Positions 24,298 through 32,135 of a stretch of DNA of 33,670 nucleotides are shown here, one piece after another. The stretch lies in the NCBI GenBank assembly GCA_014238615.1, contig JABAAT010000037.1, positions 1-33,670 of the forward strand, in the 5' to 3' direction. Every line of letters starts with the position of its first letter. Position 1 is the first letter of the stretch. The translations under genes were made by a program, and so were the position numbers. The stretch is from Gammaproteobacteria bacterium (GTDB taxonomy: Bacteria; Pseudomonadota; Gammaproteobacteria; Porifericomitales; Porifericomitaceae). A model generated the notes under the pieces. The model saw only the letters and a program-made list of their open reading frames with translations. It had not been told where the DNA came from and did not search any database.

Positions 24298-25805
24298 GGG
24301 GCCGGCGGCTCCTTCCGCACCTCGGCCAGGGCCTCGTAGCCGCCGTCTCTCGGCACCCGGTAACCGTGCACCCCGGAACGCACGGCCAGCACCTGGTGCC
24401 GGAACCAGAGCGGTACGTAGGGTAATTCCTGTACCAGGTGGCGTTGCAGCTCCCGGAACAGGCGGCGCTGATGCGCGGCCCCGGCGGCTGTTTCGGCCGC
24501 CTCGATCAGCCGGTCGGCACGCGCGTTCATGAAACGACCGCGATTCGCTCCGGCCGGCGGTGTCGCAGCGCTGTGAAACACGTATCGATAAATCTCCGGC
24601 AGGCGCACGCCCACCCAGTTCAGGCTGTAGAGATCAAAGCGCCCGGCCTTCACGTCGCCGTAAAAAGTACCCCAGTCGTGAGACCGAATGCGCGTCCGGA
24701 TGCCGAGCTTCCGCAGTTGTTGCTGCAGCGCCGTGGCCATGCGGATGCTGTCCGGGTTGGTGGAGGTCTTGAACTCCAGGACCGGCAGGCCGGCGCCGCC
24801 GGGGTAACCGGCGGCGGCGAGCAGGCGCCGCGCGCGCGCTGGATCGTAGGCGGGGATTTCCAAGTCAGGGGCGGCAGCCCAGTGGTCGGGAGCCAACATG
24901 AAACCTTCGACGTCGGCCGCGCCGCGTAGCAGGTAGCGCACCAGGTGCTCCCGGTCCAGGGCGTGCGCGATGGCACGCCGTACACGTTCATCGCCCAGCA
25001 CCGCATGGCGCAGGTTAAATCCCAGGTAGGCAAAGATATCGGCCGGTTCGGTGCGCACCTCCACGCCGGGTTGCCGCCGGAGCCAGGTCAGCAGTTCGGC
25101 GGATAAATCCCCCTGGATGATATCCAACTCGCCGCGCACCAGGCGCAAGGCCCGCACCACCGGATCATCGATGGAATGCAACTCAATGCGGCGCCCATCC
25201 GCAACCCGCTCCAAGGCCAGGCCGCGTTGCAGGCTGCGCTCCAGGAAACGCAGCGGGCCGCTGCCCACGGGCCGCTCCGGCGGGGCCGGCCGGCGCGCCA
25301 GGGCAGCCGGCAGAATGCCCAGGGTGAGACGCGCCGGGAAGTACAGTTCGGGACGCTTCAGGTGAAAATCAACGAATCCCGCGCCGTGCGCCTCCACCCG
25401 CTCCACGAGCTTGGCCAGACCGGCGCGCATGGGGGAAGCGGTGGCCGCATCCAGCACTGAGCGATAGGTCGCCACCACATCCTCAGCGCCCAGAAAACCA
25501 CCGTCATGGAAGCGGCGCCCCTCCCGAAGCAGGCGAAATCGGTAATGCCGCGGCTTCAGCACCTGCCAGGAGGCCAGGTCCGGTACCGGCCGCGCGGCTT
25601 CGTCCAGGCGGGTCAGGCCGCGGTAAAGCAAACGGCAGACGCGCACCGAGGCGGCGTCGGTGGCAAAGCGCGGATCCAACACCTCCGGGCGCCGCGAGAT
25701 GCCCATGTGCACGGCGTCCGGCGACGGTGCATCACAGGCGGCAAGCCAGGCCGTCACCAGCAGCAGCGCCCCCACGCGCCGCAAACCGCCGCTCACGGCG
25801 CCCAT
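24294..25805 (-). CDS. Family 5 solute-binding lipoprotein
   Basis: Extracytoplasmic binding protein of the peptide/nickel/opine ABC class (SBP_bac_5), 503 residues. The ATG at 25805 overlaps the rlmD stop by one base (TGATG). A lipoprotein signal is clear: basic GGLRRVG, a hydrophobic stretch, then lipobox LAAC with Cys24. Asp25 at +2 predicts retention at the inner membrane, fitting a transporter component. Family blocks include ISRRPEVLDPRFATD, LYRGLTRLDE, FHDGGFLGAEDVVATYRSVLD, VRRAIAHALDREHLVRYLL, YDPARARRLLAAAGYPGG and RLFRELQRHLVQELPYVPLWF. With the two permeases it would form an importer lacking only an ATPase in this window. The substrate is unknown; context suggests murein peptides. 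Confidence 0.9.
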   Translation of the reverse strand: MGAVSGGLRRVGALLLVTAWLAACDAPSPDAVHMGISRRPEVLDPRFATDAASVRVCRLLYRGLTRLDEAARPVPDLASWQVLKPRHYRFRLLREGRRFHDGGFLGAEDVVATYRSVLDAATASPMRAGLAKLVERVEAHGAGFVDFHLKRPELYFPARLTLGILPAALARRPAPPERPVGSGPLRFLERSLQRGLALERVADGRRIELHSIDDPVVRALRLVRGELDIIQGDLSAELLTWLRRQPGVEVRTEPADIFAYLGFNLRHAVLGDERVRRAIAHALDREHLVRYLLRGAADVEGFMLAPDHWAAAPDLEIPAYDPARARRLLAAAGYPGGAGLPVLEFKTSTNPDSIRMATALQQQLRKLGIRTRIRSHDWGTFYGDVKAGRFDLYSLNWVGVRLPEIYRYVFHSAATPPAGANRGRFMNARADRLIEAAETAAGAAHQRRLFRELQRHLVQELPYVPLWFRHQVLAVRSGVHGYRVPRDGGYEALAEVRKEPPAP

Positions 25806-27121
25806 CACTCTGCCAAGAACAGCGCCATCGACTCGCAATGGGCCGTATGTGGAAACATGTCAAGCACACCGACCGCCGCGCACAACAGGCCGCGCCGACA
25901 GAGTAAAGCAGCGTCCCGCGCCAGGGTGGCCGAGTCACAGGAAACATACAGCACCCGTTGCAGGCCCTCCAGAGGCATGCCGCGCACCGCCTCCAGGGCT
26001 CCGGTGCGCGGCGGGTCCAGCAGCAGCTTGGAAACCCCGGCACGCAGCAACGCGGCCGGCACCCCGTGCTCCAGGTCAGCCTCCTGAAATTCCAGGTTGT
26101 GCAAGGTATTCGCGGCGGCGTTGGCGCGCGCGCGGCGCAGCAACCCGGACTCCACGTCAAAAGCGCTGACCCGGCCGGCCCGGGTGGCCAGGGGCAGGCT
26201 CAGGTTCCCCAGGCCACAGTAGAGATCGGCGATATGTTCCCCGGCCTCCGGCTGCAGCAATTCCAGCATACGCTCCACCAGCGCATTGTTCACCTCCTTG
26301 TGCACCTGTACGAAATCCAACGGTCCGAATTCCAGGCGCAGGGGGGGATGGGCCAGGCGGTAGGACAAAGGCTCCGTGACGCGCTCCGCATGCAGCGGCC
26401 TGAGACTTTCCGGGCCCGCGGATTGCAGGTAGAAACGCACGGTCGGCATCCCTTCCTCCAGGCGCCGCAGCTCGTCCAGGTCAGAAGCGGAGAGCGGATC
26501 CAAGTGCCGTAGCACGACCGCCAGGCTCATATCGCCGGCGGCCAATTCCAACTGCGGGATACGCGCCCTACCTTGCAGTCTCCCCAGGCAGGCGCCGAGC
26601 GCGGGCAGCAACCGGCTGAGGCGCGGCTCCAGCACCGGGCAGTCCCCAATATCCAACACGCGGTGCCCGGCCCGCTCCCTGAAACCCAGGAACAGCCTGC
26701 CGGATTCTTTCCGCCAGCACACCGCCAACCGCGCACGCCGCCGATACCCCAGAAGCGCCCCGCGCACCGGTGCCAGAACACGCTCCGGAGAGACCCCGGC
26801 CCGCTCCAGGCGTTCCAACAGCACCCGCTGCTTGTGCTCCAGCTGCGCGGCAGGCTCCAGGTGCTGCAAACTGCATCCGCCACAGGCAGGGTAATGCGCG
26901 CAGGGCGCCACGACCCGCAACGGCGAGGCGCTCAGCACGCGTGTCACCTCCCCCTCATCGCGGCGCGCGCGGCGGCGGCGCAGGCGCACCAGCACCGTCT
27001 CGCCGGGCAGGGCGCCGCTGATAAAGGTGACCTTGCCGGCGACGCGCGTGATGCCACGGCCTTCTGGCGACAGGGATTCCACCTGCAACGCGGGCGCCGT
27101 TGACGCGGGCGCGGTGCTCAA
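25805..27121 (-). CDS. rlmD: 23S rRNA (uracil-1939-C5)-methyltransferase RlmD
   Basis: Iron-sulfur, SAM-dependent RNA methyltransferase (RumA/RlmD family), 438 residues. An N-terminal TRAM domain includes VESLSPEGRGITRVAGKVTF. The 4Fe-4S cysteines are Cys74, Cys80 and Cys83 in CAHYPACGGCSLQH, plus Cys161 in IGDCPVLEP. The SAM site is DLYCGLGNLSLPLA, followed by LLLDPPRTGA, and the catalytic Cys lies in VLYVSCDSATLARD. The start is a TTG at 27121, supported by GGAG 8 nt upstream and a 4 nt overlap with the preceding gene (TTGA). A GTG at 27082 would remove the start of the TRAM domain. RlmC/RlmD specificity is inferred from length and N-terminus. Confidence 0.93.
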   Translation of the reverse strand: MSTAPASTAPALQVESLSPEGRGITRVAGKVTFISGALPGETVLVRLRRRRARRDEGEVTRVLSASPLRVVAPCAHYPACGGCSLQHLEPAAQLEHKQRVLLERLERAGVSPERVLAPVRGALLGYRRRARLAVCWRKESGRLFLGFRERAGHRVLDIGDCPVLEPRLSRLLPALGACLGRLQGRARIPQLELAAGDMSLAVVLRHLDPLSASDLDELRRLEEGMPTVRFYLQSAGPESLRPLHAERVTEPLSYRLAHPPLRLEFGPLDFVQVHKEVNNALVERMLELLQPEAGEHIADLYCGLGNLSLPLATRAGRVSAFDVESGLLRRARANAAANTLHNLEFQEADLEHGVPAALLRAGVSKLLLDPPRTGALEAVRGMPLEGLQRVLYVSCDSATLARDAALLCRRGLLCAAVGVLDMFPHTAHCESMALFLAE

Positions 27122-27969
27122 AACGAAGACTCCGGAGTTTCCTCCGGGCGGGAAGAAGTCTCCGACAGCTCCCGCGGCGTCTCATCCACGGGCTCCGACG
27201 GCGGCTCCGCCTCCACCTGCCAATGCTCCAGGAACTCCAACACGTGCGGCCGCTCGTCTTCGGACAGCGCGGCGCGCAGGATCGCCAGCTGACGCCGATA
27301 AGCCTGTGGATTCAAGCCGCCGCGCAGCAAATCGAAACGCAGGTACAGCAGGTAGGTGTTCAGCACATCGATCTCGCAGTAGTTCCGCACGCCCTGCAGG
27401 TTATCCGCCAAGTACTGATCCCACACCGAGGCGCCGTCCATCCCGGACTTGCCGGGCAGTCCCAGCAACAGCGCGATCTCCTGCAGGGACACCGCGGCGC
27501 GGCCATCGTAGTTCGCGAGCACATCCATCAGGTCCACATGCCGCATGCCGTAGCGGTTGACGTACGCGGAGCGGCCGCCGCTCCAGTAGGCGGGCGCGGA
27601 CACGCCGTGCAGCAAGGCGCGGTAATGCAGGACCGGCAAGTCGAAACTGCGGCCGTTCCAGGACACCAGCACCGGCCGGTAACGCTCCAGCAGGCGGAAG
27701 AAGCCGCGCACCAGGTCGATCTCCTCCCCGTCCACATTCCCCAGGCACCACAGTTTGAAGCGCTCGCCGCACTGCAATAACGCCCCCACGACGATGATGC
27801 GTTGCTGGTGCGGTCGCAGCACCTCGCTGGCGCCGCGCGTCTGCAGACTGCGGCGACTGAACATCCAGTCAGCCACCTGCCGATCGGACGCACCCCGCAG
27901 TTCATGGGCCGCGCGCGCCTGGCGCACGTCGGGCACCGTCTCCAGGTCAAACACCAGGACATTATTCAT
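27118..27969 (-). CDS. PolB-like 3'-5' exonuclease
   Basis: A 283-residue protein of the predicted DEDD exonuclease family related to the proofreading domain of DNA polymerase B (COG3298). Visible motifs are VFDLETVP (Asp8, Glu10), VLVSWNGRSFDLPVLHYRALLHG (second acidic motif), DLMDVLANYDGRAAVSLQEIALLLGLPGK, and YCEIDVLNTYLLYLRF (last acidic motif). The C-terminal 40 residues are acidic and low-complexity. The ATG at 27969 has GGAA 7 nt upstream. Its substrate (DNA or RNA) is not established for the family. It lies 34 nt after cysM and overlaps rlmD. Confidence 0.87.
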   Translation of the reverse strand: MNNVLVFDLETVPDVRQARAAHELRGASDRQVADWMFSRRSLQTRGASEVLRPHQQRIIVVGALLQCGERFKLWCLGNVDGEEIDLVRGFFRLLERYRPVLVSWNGRSFDLPVLHYRALLHGVSAPAYWSGGRSAYVNRYGMRHVDLMDVLANYDGRAAVSLQEIALLLGLPGKSGMDGASVWDQYLADNLQGVRNYCEIDVLNTYLLYLRFDLLRGGLNPQAYRRQLAILRAALSEDERPHVLEFLEHWQVEAEPPSEPVDETPRELSETSSRPEETPESSF

Positions 27970-28003
27970 GGAAAGTTCCGTGCAACACGCCGGTCGCGCC
28001 GGC

Positions 28004-28933
28004 TCAGCACTCCGGAAAAACCTTGGTGGAAAGATATCGATCACCGCGGTCGCAGAGAATGCAGACCAGCACCGCGCCTTCCAGCTCCCGGTCCAGGCGC
28101 AGCGCGGCGTGCAGGCAACCGCCCGAGGAGATGCCAGCGAAGATCCCCTCCTCCGCGGCCAGACGCCGCGTGGTGTCTTCGGCTTCCTCGCGGCTCACCT
28201 CCATGATTCGATCGACCCGCCGCGGTTCGTAGATCTTCGGCAGGTAGGCTTCCGGCCAGCGACGGATTCCGGTAATGCAGGAGCCTTCCCGCGGGTGCAC
28301 CCCCACGATGCACACATTCCGAGCGCGCTCCTTCAGGTAGCGGCTCACCCCCATGATGGTGCCGGTGGTGCCCATGCTGCTGACGAAATGCGTGACGCGG
28401 CCGCCCGTGGCGCGCCAGATCTCCGGGCCGGTGCCCTCGTAGTGGGCGCGCGGGTTGTCCGGGTTGGAGAACTGATCCAGGACCCGCCCCTGCCCCTGCT
28501 GCTGCATCGCGCGCGCGCGATCGATGGCCTCATTCATGCCGCCCTCGCGCGAGGTGAGCAGGATCTCGGCCCCGTAAGCGCGCATCGCGGCGCGGCGTTC
28601 GGCGCTCATGTGTTCGGGCATCAAGAGGATCATGCGGTAACCGCGGACGGCGGCAACCATGGCCAGTGCGATGCCCGTGTTGCCGCTGGTCGCCTCGATG
28701 AGCGTGTCTCCGGGGTGAATTTCGCCGCGCTCCTCGGCGCGCCGGATCATGCTGAAAGCCGGACGGTCCTTTACCGAACCGGCCGGATTTTCGCCTTCCA
28801 TCTTGGCGAGCAGCAAATTGTCGCCGCACGGCAGGCGCTGCAGGCGCACCAACGGCGTATCACCGACCTGATCCTCAACAGTCAGGACGGCCGCGGGCAC
28901 AGCCCCATCGTCCAGCGACGTACGCAGACTCAT
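28004..28933 (-). CDS. cysM: Cysteine synthase B CysM
   Basis: PLP-dependent O-acetylserine sulfhydrylase making cysteine; 309 residues. The PLP lysine is Lys55 in NPAGSVKDRPAF. The phosphate loop is TSGNTG at 82-87 (EATSGNTGIALAM), and SSMGTTGTIMG, REGSCITGIRRWPEAYLPKIY and GISSGGCLHAAL follow. The insert and the ITGIRRWP segment fit the CysM branch better than CysK. The ATG at 28933 overlaps the stop of the acetyltransferase (ATGA). The long open frame back to 29245 is not part of the gene. It is embedded in a mixed leuA-led operon. Confidence 0.94.
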   Translation of the reverse strand: MSLRTSLDDGAVPAAVLTVEDQVGDTPLVRLQRLPCGDNLLLAKMEGENPAGSVKDRPAFSMIRRAEERGEIHPGDTLIEATSGNTGIALAMVAAVRGYRMILLMPEHMSAERRAAMRAYGAEILLTSREGGMNEAIDRARAMQQQGQGRVLDQFSNPDNPRAHYEGTGPEIWRATGGRVTHFVSSMGTTGTIMGVSRYLKERARNVCIVGVHPREGSCITGIRRWPEAYLPKIYEPRRVDRIMEVSREEAEDTTRRLAAEEGIFAGISSGGCLHAALRLDRELEGAVLVCILCDRGDRYLSTKVFPEC

Positions 28934-29418
28934 GTGACGCTGCGCGGCAGCGCGATCGGCTTCAGGTGACACCGCAGCAGGTAGGCGTTTTCCTTGCCCC
29001 AGGGCGCCGGGTAATAGGTGCAGCGCACCCCGGCGCGCCGATAGCCGGCCGACAGGTAAAGGTTTAGGGCCCGGGCGTTGGAAGGCCGCACTTCCAGCAG
29101 CATGCTGGTAGCGCCTAAACTCAGGGCGCGCCGCTGCATATGCCGCAGCAGGCGCCGCCCGTGCCCCCTGCCCTGGAAATCGGGCCGCACCGCGAGATTC
29201 ATGAGATGCGCATCCTCCCCGTGCACCGACAGGATGCCATAGCAATACAAATCGCCGCCGGTCTCGCCGACCCGACAGTCACAGCCGCTCTGCAGACAGT
29301 CGCTAAAGAGCTCCGCCGCCCAGGGATACATGTAGAGCGCACACTCGATCTCCCGAACGCGCCGGATATCATGCGCGCGCATGAACCGCAGGCGCCACCC
29401 GGGGAGTACCGTGCTCAC
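28930..29418 (-). CDS. rimI: RimI-like GNAT N-acetyltransferase
   Basis: A 162-residue GNAT-fold acetyltransferase, probably the ribosomal protein S18 alanine acetyltransferase RimI or a close paralogue. The acetyl-CoA loop Gln82-Gly-Arg-Gly-His-Gly87 lies in NLAVRPDFQGRGHGRRLL. LLEVRPSNARALNLYLSAGY is the typical RimI block, and the N-terminal IECALYMYPW corresponds to the RimI substrate-side region (E-x-x-x-x-x-x-PW). The start is a GTG at 29418 overlapping the uracil-DNA glycosylase stop (GTGA). The end is coupled to cysM. Other GNAT substrates cannot be excluded. Confidence 0.85.
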   Translation of the reverse strand: MSTVLPGWRLRFMRAHDIRRVREIECALYMYPWAAELFSDCLQSGCDCRVGETGGDLYCYGILSVHGEDAHLMNLAVRPDFQGRGHGRRLLRHMQRRALSLGATSMLLEVRPSNARALNLYLSAGYRRAGVRCTYYPAPWGKENAYLLRCHLKPIALPRSVT

Positions 29419-30074
29419 GCCGCCCGCCCCAGGCTCAGGGCCAGGCGCAAGTCCTCCCAGGCCTGGGCCTTGGCGCCCGGGGAACGCAGCAGGTAGGCCG
29501 GGTGGTAAGTGACCACGATGGGAGCAGCAAGCTCCGGATGTTCGTGCACCCGGCCGCGCAGGCGCCCCAGGGGGCCCTGCGTGTCCAGCAGGCTGGAGGC
29601 CGCGACCCGCCCCAGCACCAGGATCAGACGCGGACGCAGCCATTCCACCTGGCGCCGCAGGTAGGGGATGCAGGAGGTGATCTCCTCGGGCCGCGGATTC
29701 CGGTTCTCCGGGGGCCGGCACTTGAGGATATTGGCGATGTAAACCTGCTCACGAGACAGTCCCGCGGCGGCCAGCATGTTATCCAGCAGTTTCCCGGCGC
29801 GCCCCACGAAAGGCTCGCCGCGCCGGTCTTCCTCGGCCCCCGGGGCTTCCCCGATGAGCAGCCAGCCAGGCGCGGTGGAACCCACTCCGAACACGGTGCG
29901 CGTTCGCGAGCGATGCAGGGCGCAGCGGGTGCAGGCGGCCACCAGGCGCTCCAGGCGCGCCAGCCGTGCCACCGGATCAGCGGCCGCCGGCGCGGCGCAG
30001 GGCCGCGCACGCCGACGCCAAAGCGTCAGGCCCAGCCTTCGCAGGTAGTAGCCGCGCCGCGCCGCGGAGAGCAC
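29415..30074 (-). CDS. Family 4-type uracil-DNA glycosylase
   Basis: Iron-sulfur uracil-DNA glycosylase that removes uracil from DNA; 219 residues. The four cluster cysteines are Cys48 and Cys51 (ACTRC) with Cys119 (NILKCRPP) and Cys135 (ITSC). Motif A is GEAPGAEEDRRGEPFVGRAGKLLD and motif B is VVTYHPAYLLR. The N-terminal region of about 35 residues is basic and poorly conserved. The start is a GTG at 30074, four bases after the leuA stop. A strong link to the leucine pathway is not expected; the gene probably rides on the leuA transcript. Confidence 0.92.
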   Translation of the reverse strand: MLSAARRGYYLRRLGLTLWRRRARPCAAPAAADPVARLARLERLVAACTRCALHRSRTRTVFGVGSTAPGWLLIGEAPGAEEDRRGEPFVGRAGKLLDNMLAAAGLSREQVYIANILKCRPPENRNPRPEEITSCIPYLRRQVEWLRPRLILVLGRVAASSLLDTQGPLGRLRGRVHEHPELAAPIVVTYHPAYLLRSPGAKAQAWEDLRLALSLGRAA

Positions 30075-30078
30075 CGGC

Positions 30079-31623
30079 CTAGAGACCCTGCTGCGGATGT
30101 CGCCGCGGCGCCGCGTGCGTCATGATGCGGTTCAGGGCGGTGAGGTACGCCTTGGCGGAAGCCACCACGATATCGGTGTCGGCCCCCTGTCCGTTCACGA
30201 TCACGCCGTCCCGGGCCAGGCGCACGGTCACCTCCCCCTGCGCGTCGGTACCGCTGGTCACGTTACTGACCGAGTACAGCAGCAGCTTGCACCCGCTCCC
30301 GACCATGCTCTCGATGGCCCGGAAGGTGGCGTCCACCGGCCCGCTGCCTGTGGACTCGGCGTGCCGCTCCGACTCATCCAAGGTCAACGCGACCCGCGCC
30401 CGCGGCACCTCACCGGTCTCCGAGCAGACCCGAAGCGCCACCAGGCGCACCCGCTCGTCCCCCCTATGCTCCAGGTCCGAAATCAGGGCGAGCAGATCTT
30501 CGTCATAGATGGCGTGTTTCTTATCGGCCAGCTCCTTGAAACGCCGAAAGGCCTGGTTCAGCTCCTCCTCGCTCGACAGCTGCGCGTCCAATTCACGCAG
30601 GCGCGCCGCAAAAGCATTGCGCCCGGAATGCTTGCCGAGCACGATGCGGTGATCATGCCAACCCACGTCCTCGGCGCGCATGATTTCGTAGGTTTCGCGA
30701 TGCTTCAACACACCATCCTGGTGGATGCCGGCCTCATGCGCAAAGGCATTCGCGCCCACGATGGCCTTGTTCGGCTGTACCGGAAAGCCGGTGATACCGG
30801 AGACCAACCTTGAGCAGTGCAGGATCTCGCGGGTATCGACGCCCGTCTCGCAGGAGAACAGGTCACGCCGGGTGCGCACGGTCATCACGACCTCCTCCAG
30901 GGCGGCGTTGCCGGCGCGCTCACCGAGGCCGTTAATCGTGCACTCCACCTGGCGCGCCCCGTGCAACACCGCCGCCAGGGAATTGGCCACCGCCAAACCC
31001 AGATCGTTATGGCAATGCACCGAGAACACGGCCCGATCCGCATTCGGTACGGTCGAACGCAGCCGCTGCATCAATTCCCCGAACTCCTGGGGCAGGGTAT
31101 AGCCCACCGTGTCCGGAATGTTGATGGTCCCCGCGCCCGCCTCGATCGCGGCCTCCACCACCTGGCACAGGAAGTCAAACTCAGAGCGCCCGGCATCCTC
31201 CGGGGAGAATTCCACATCCTCCACGAACTCACGCGCCTGCCGCACCGCGGCCACCGCCTTTTCCAGTACCTGCTCCGGGCTCATGCGCAGCTTTTTGCTC
31301 ATGTGCAGGGGAGAGGTGGCGATGAAGGTGTGAATACGCGGCCGCTGCGACGTACGCAGGGCCTCCGCGGCCCGGGAGATATCTTCCGGCACGGCGCGCG
31401 CCAGGGCGCACACGCTACTCTTCTCCACCGCCTCGGCGACGGCCCGCACCGCCTCAAAGTCCCCATCGCTGGCGGCCGGGAAACCGGCCTCAATGACATC
31501 CACCCGCAGCCGCTCCAGGGCCTTGGCGATGCGCACTTTCTCCTCCCGATTCATGGAGGCGCCGGGACTCTGCTCACCGTCGCGCAGAGTGGTATCGAAG
31601 ATCTTCAGGGAATCACTAGACAT
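30079..31623 (-). CDS. leuA: 2-isopropylmalate synthase LeuA
   Basis: First committed enzyme of leucine biosynthesis, condensing acetyl-CoA with 2-oxoisovalerate; 514 residues, full length. The TIM-barrel motifs are [16 protein letters not shown] near the start, [11 protein letters not shown], and the metal ligands in [41 protein letters not shown] and LGKHSGRNA follow. A C-terminal leucine-sensing regulatory domain is present ([18 protein letters not shown]), so feedback inhibition is expected. The ATG at 31623 has AGGA 8 nt upstream. An attenuator with a leader peptide lies at 31767-31866. leuBCD are not adjacent; leuA heads a mixed operon. Confidence 0.96.
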   Translation of the reverse strand: MSSDSLKIFDTTLRDGEQSPGASMNREEKVRIAKALERLRVDVIEAGFPAASDGDFEAVRAVAEAVEKSSVCALARAVPEDISRAAEALRTSQRPRIHTFIATSPLHMSKKLRMSPEQVLEKAVAAVRQAREFVEDVEFSPEDAGRSEFDFLCQVVEAAIEAGAGTINIPDTVGYTLPQEFGELMQRLRSTVPNADRAVFSVHCHNDLGLAVANSLAAVLHGARQVECTINGLGERAGNAALEEVVMTVRTRRDLFSCETGVDTREILHCSRLVSGITGFPVQPNKAIVGANAFAHEAGIHQDGVLKHRETYEIMRAEDVGWHDHRIVLGKHSGRNAFAARLRELDAQLSSEEELNQAFRRFKELADKKHAIYDEDLLALISDLEHRGDERVRLVALRVCSETGEVPRARVALTLDESERHAESTGSGPVDATFRAIESMVGSGCKLLLYSVSNVTSGTDAQGEVTVRLARDGVIVNGQGADTDIVVASAKAYLTALNRIMTHAAPRRHPQQGL

Positions 31624-31766
31624 GGCTTTATCCTAAAACAGCGTCCACCGCCCCGCCAGGACGGCAGGGAGTTAATGAGGGGGCATTCCGGCCACGGCGC
31701 GAACCCCAAACTCCGGGAACACCCGGCACGGGCCGAAAGCGATAAATAAAGGTGACGATGTAAGAG

Positions 31767-31788
31767 AAAAAACTGCCCCTCAGGGCAG
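31767..31788 (-). terminator. Attenuator terminator upstream of leuA
   Basis: On the minus strand CTGCCC-TGAG-GGGCAG is followed by TTTTTT. This is a textbook intrinsic terminator about 145 nt before the leuA start codon. Its 5' arm is exactly codons 27-28 of the leader peptide (Leu-Pro) and its loop holds the leader stop codon. A second copy of CTGCCC at 31835-31840 could pair with the same 3' arm. Confidence 0.8.
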
Positions 31789-31866
31789 CAGCGATGACAG
31801 CAGTGCAGGCGCGCACCACGCGGCGGCGCACCACGGGCAGGGACAAAGACCACTTGAGGCATACAT
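31780..31866 (-). CDS. Leucine-rich leader peptide of the leuA attenuator
   Basis: A 28-codon ORF beginning MYASSGL and ending PALLSSLLP-stop. Codons 22-27 read Leu-Leu-Ser-Ser-Leu-Leu, all four Leu as CTG, just before a TGA inside the terminator loop. Such an arrangement is expected for leucine-dependent attenuation of leuA: a ribosome stalled on these codons covers the 5' arm of the terminator and lets transcription continue. The ATG falls at +1/+2 relative to the TATAAT at 31879-31874, so the mRNA would be leaderless; no Shine-Dalgarno is possible. A second ATG at 31862 opens another frame without this logic. Confidence 0.65.
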   Translation of the reverse strand: MYASSGLCPCPWCAAAWCAPALLSSLLP

Positions 31867-31873
31867 ACCCAGA

Positions 31874-31879
31874 ATTATA
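31874..31879 (-). promoter_or_regulatory. -10 of the leuA leader transcript
   Basis: A perfect TATAAT on the minus strand, ending 7 nt before the leader-peptide ATG at 31866. No -35 close to consensus is seen at 16-18 bp, which may point to activator dependence. Transcription from it would give a leuA leader of about 244 nt. Confidence 0.55.
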
Positions 31880-31930
31880 CACCGGGAAAACGCGGAACCC
31901 CGACAAAGCACCCCCGGCACACGGACCACG

Positions 31931-31981
31931 GCCGGCCCCTCGGCGACCGGGGACACCGCCCCAGGGCCGGCAGCGAGGACC
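31931..31981. repeat. Inverted repeat between nuoN and the leu promoter
   Basis: GCCGGCCC at 31931-31938 and GGGCCGGC at 31974-31981 are perfect 8 bp arms around a 35 bp loop that also contains complementary GGGG and CCCC runs. It may terminate or process the nuo transcript, but no T-run follows on either strand. The rest of 31982-32135 shows no gene. Confidence 0.4.
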
Positions 31982-32135
31982 ACGGGCCCAACAGCAACAC
32001 TCGCGCCCGGGCCCACCGCATCCGATTTCTTCATGGCCCCCCAATTGAAGCGATGGCTCCACCCCCTTGCGGCCACTGTCCCGGGACGGCCTTCAAAGTC
32101 CCAAGATCACCCGGGGGCCGAGCCGCCCTCCTCCC

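Noticed and set aside
28934-29245. N-terminal extension of cysM
   Set aside because: The open frame is rimI DNA in another frame; CysM homology begins at the ATG at 28933.
31605-31862. 85-residue ORF from the second ATG of the leu leader
   Set aside because: It runs through the terminator into leuA in another frame; its Leu codons after the terminator cannot serve attenuation, and the frame starting at 31866 fits better.
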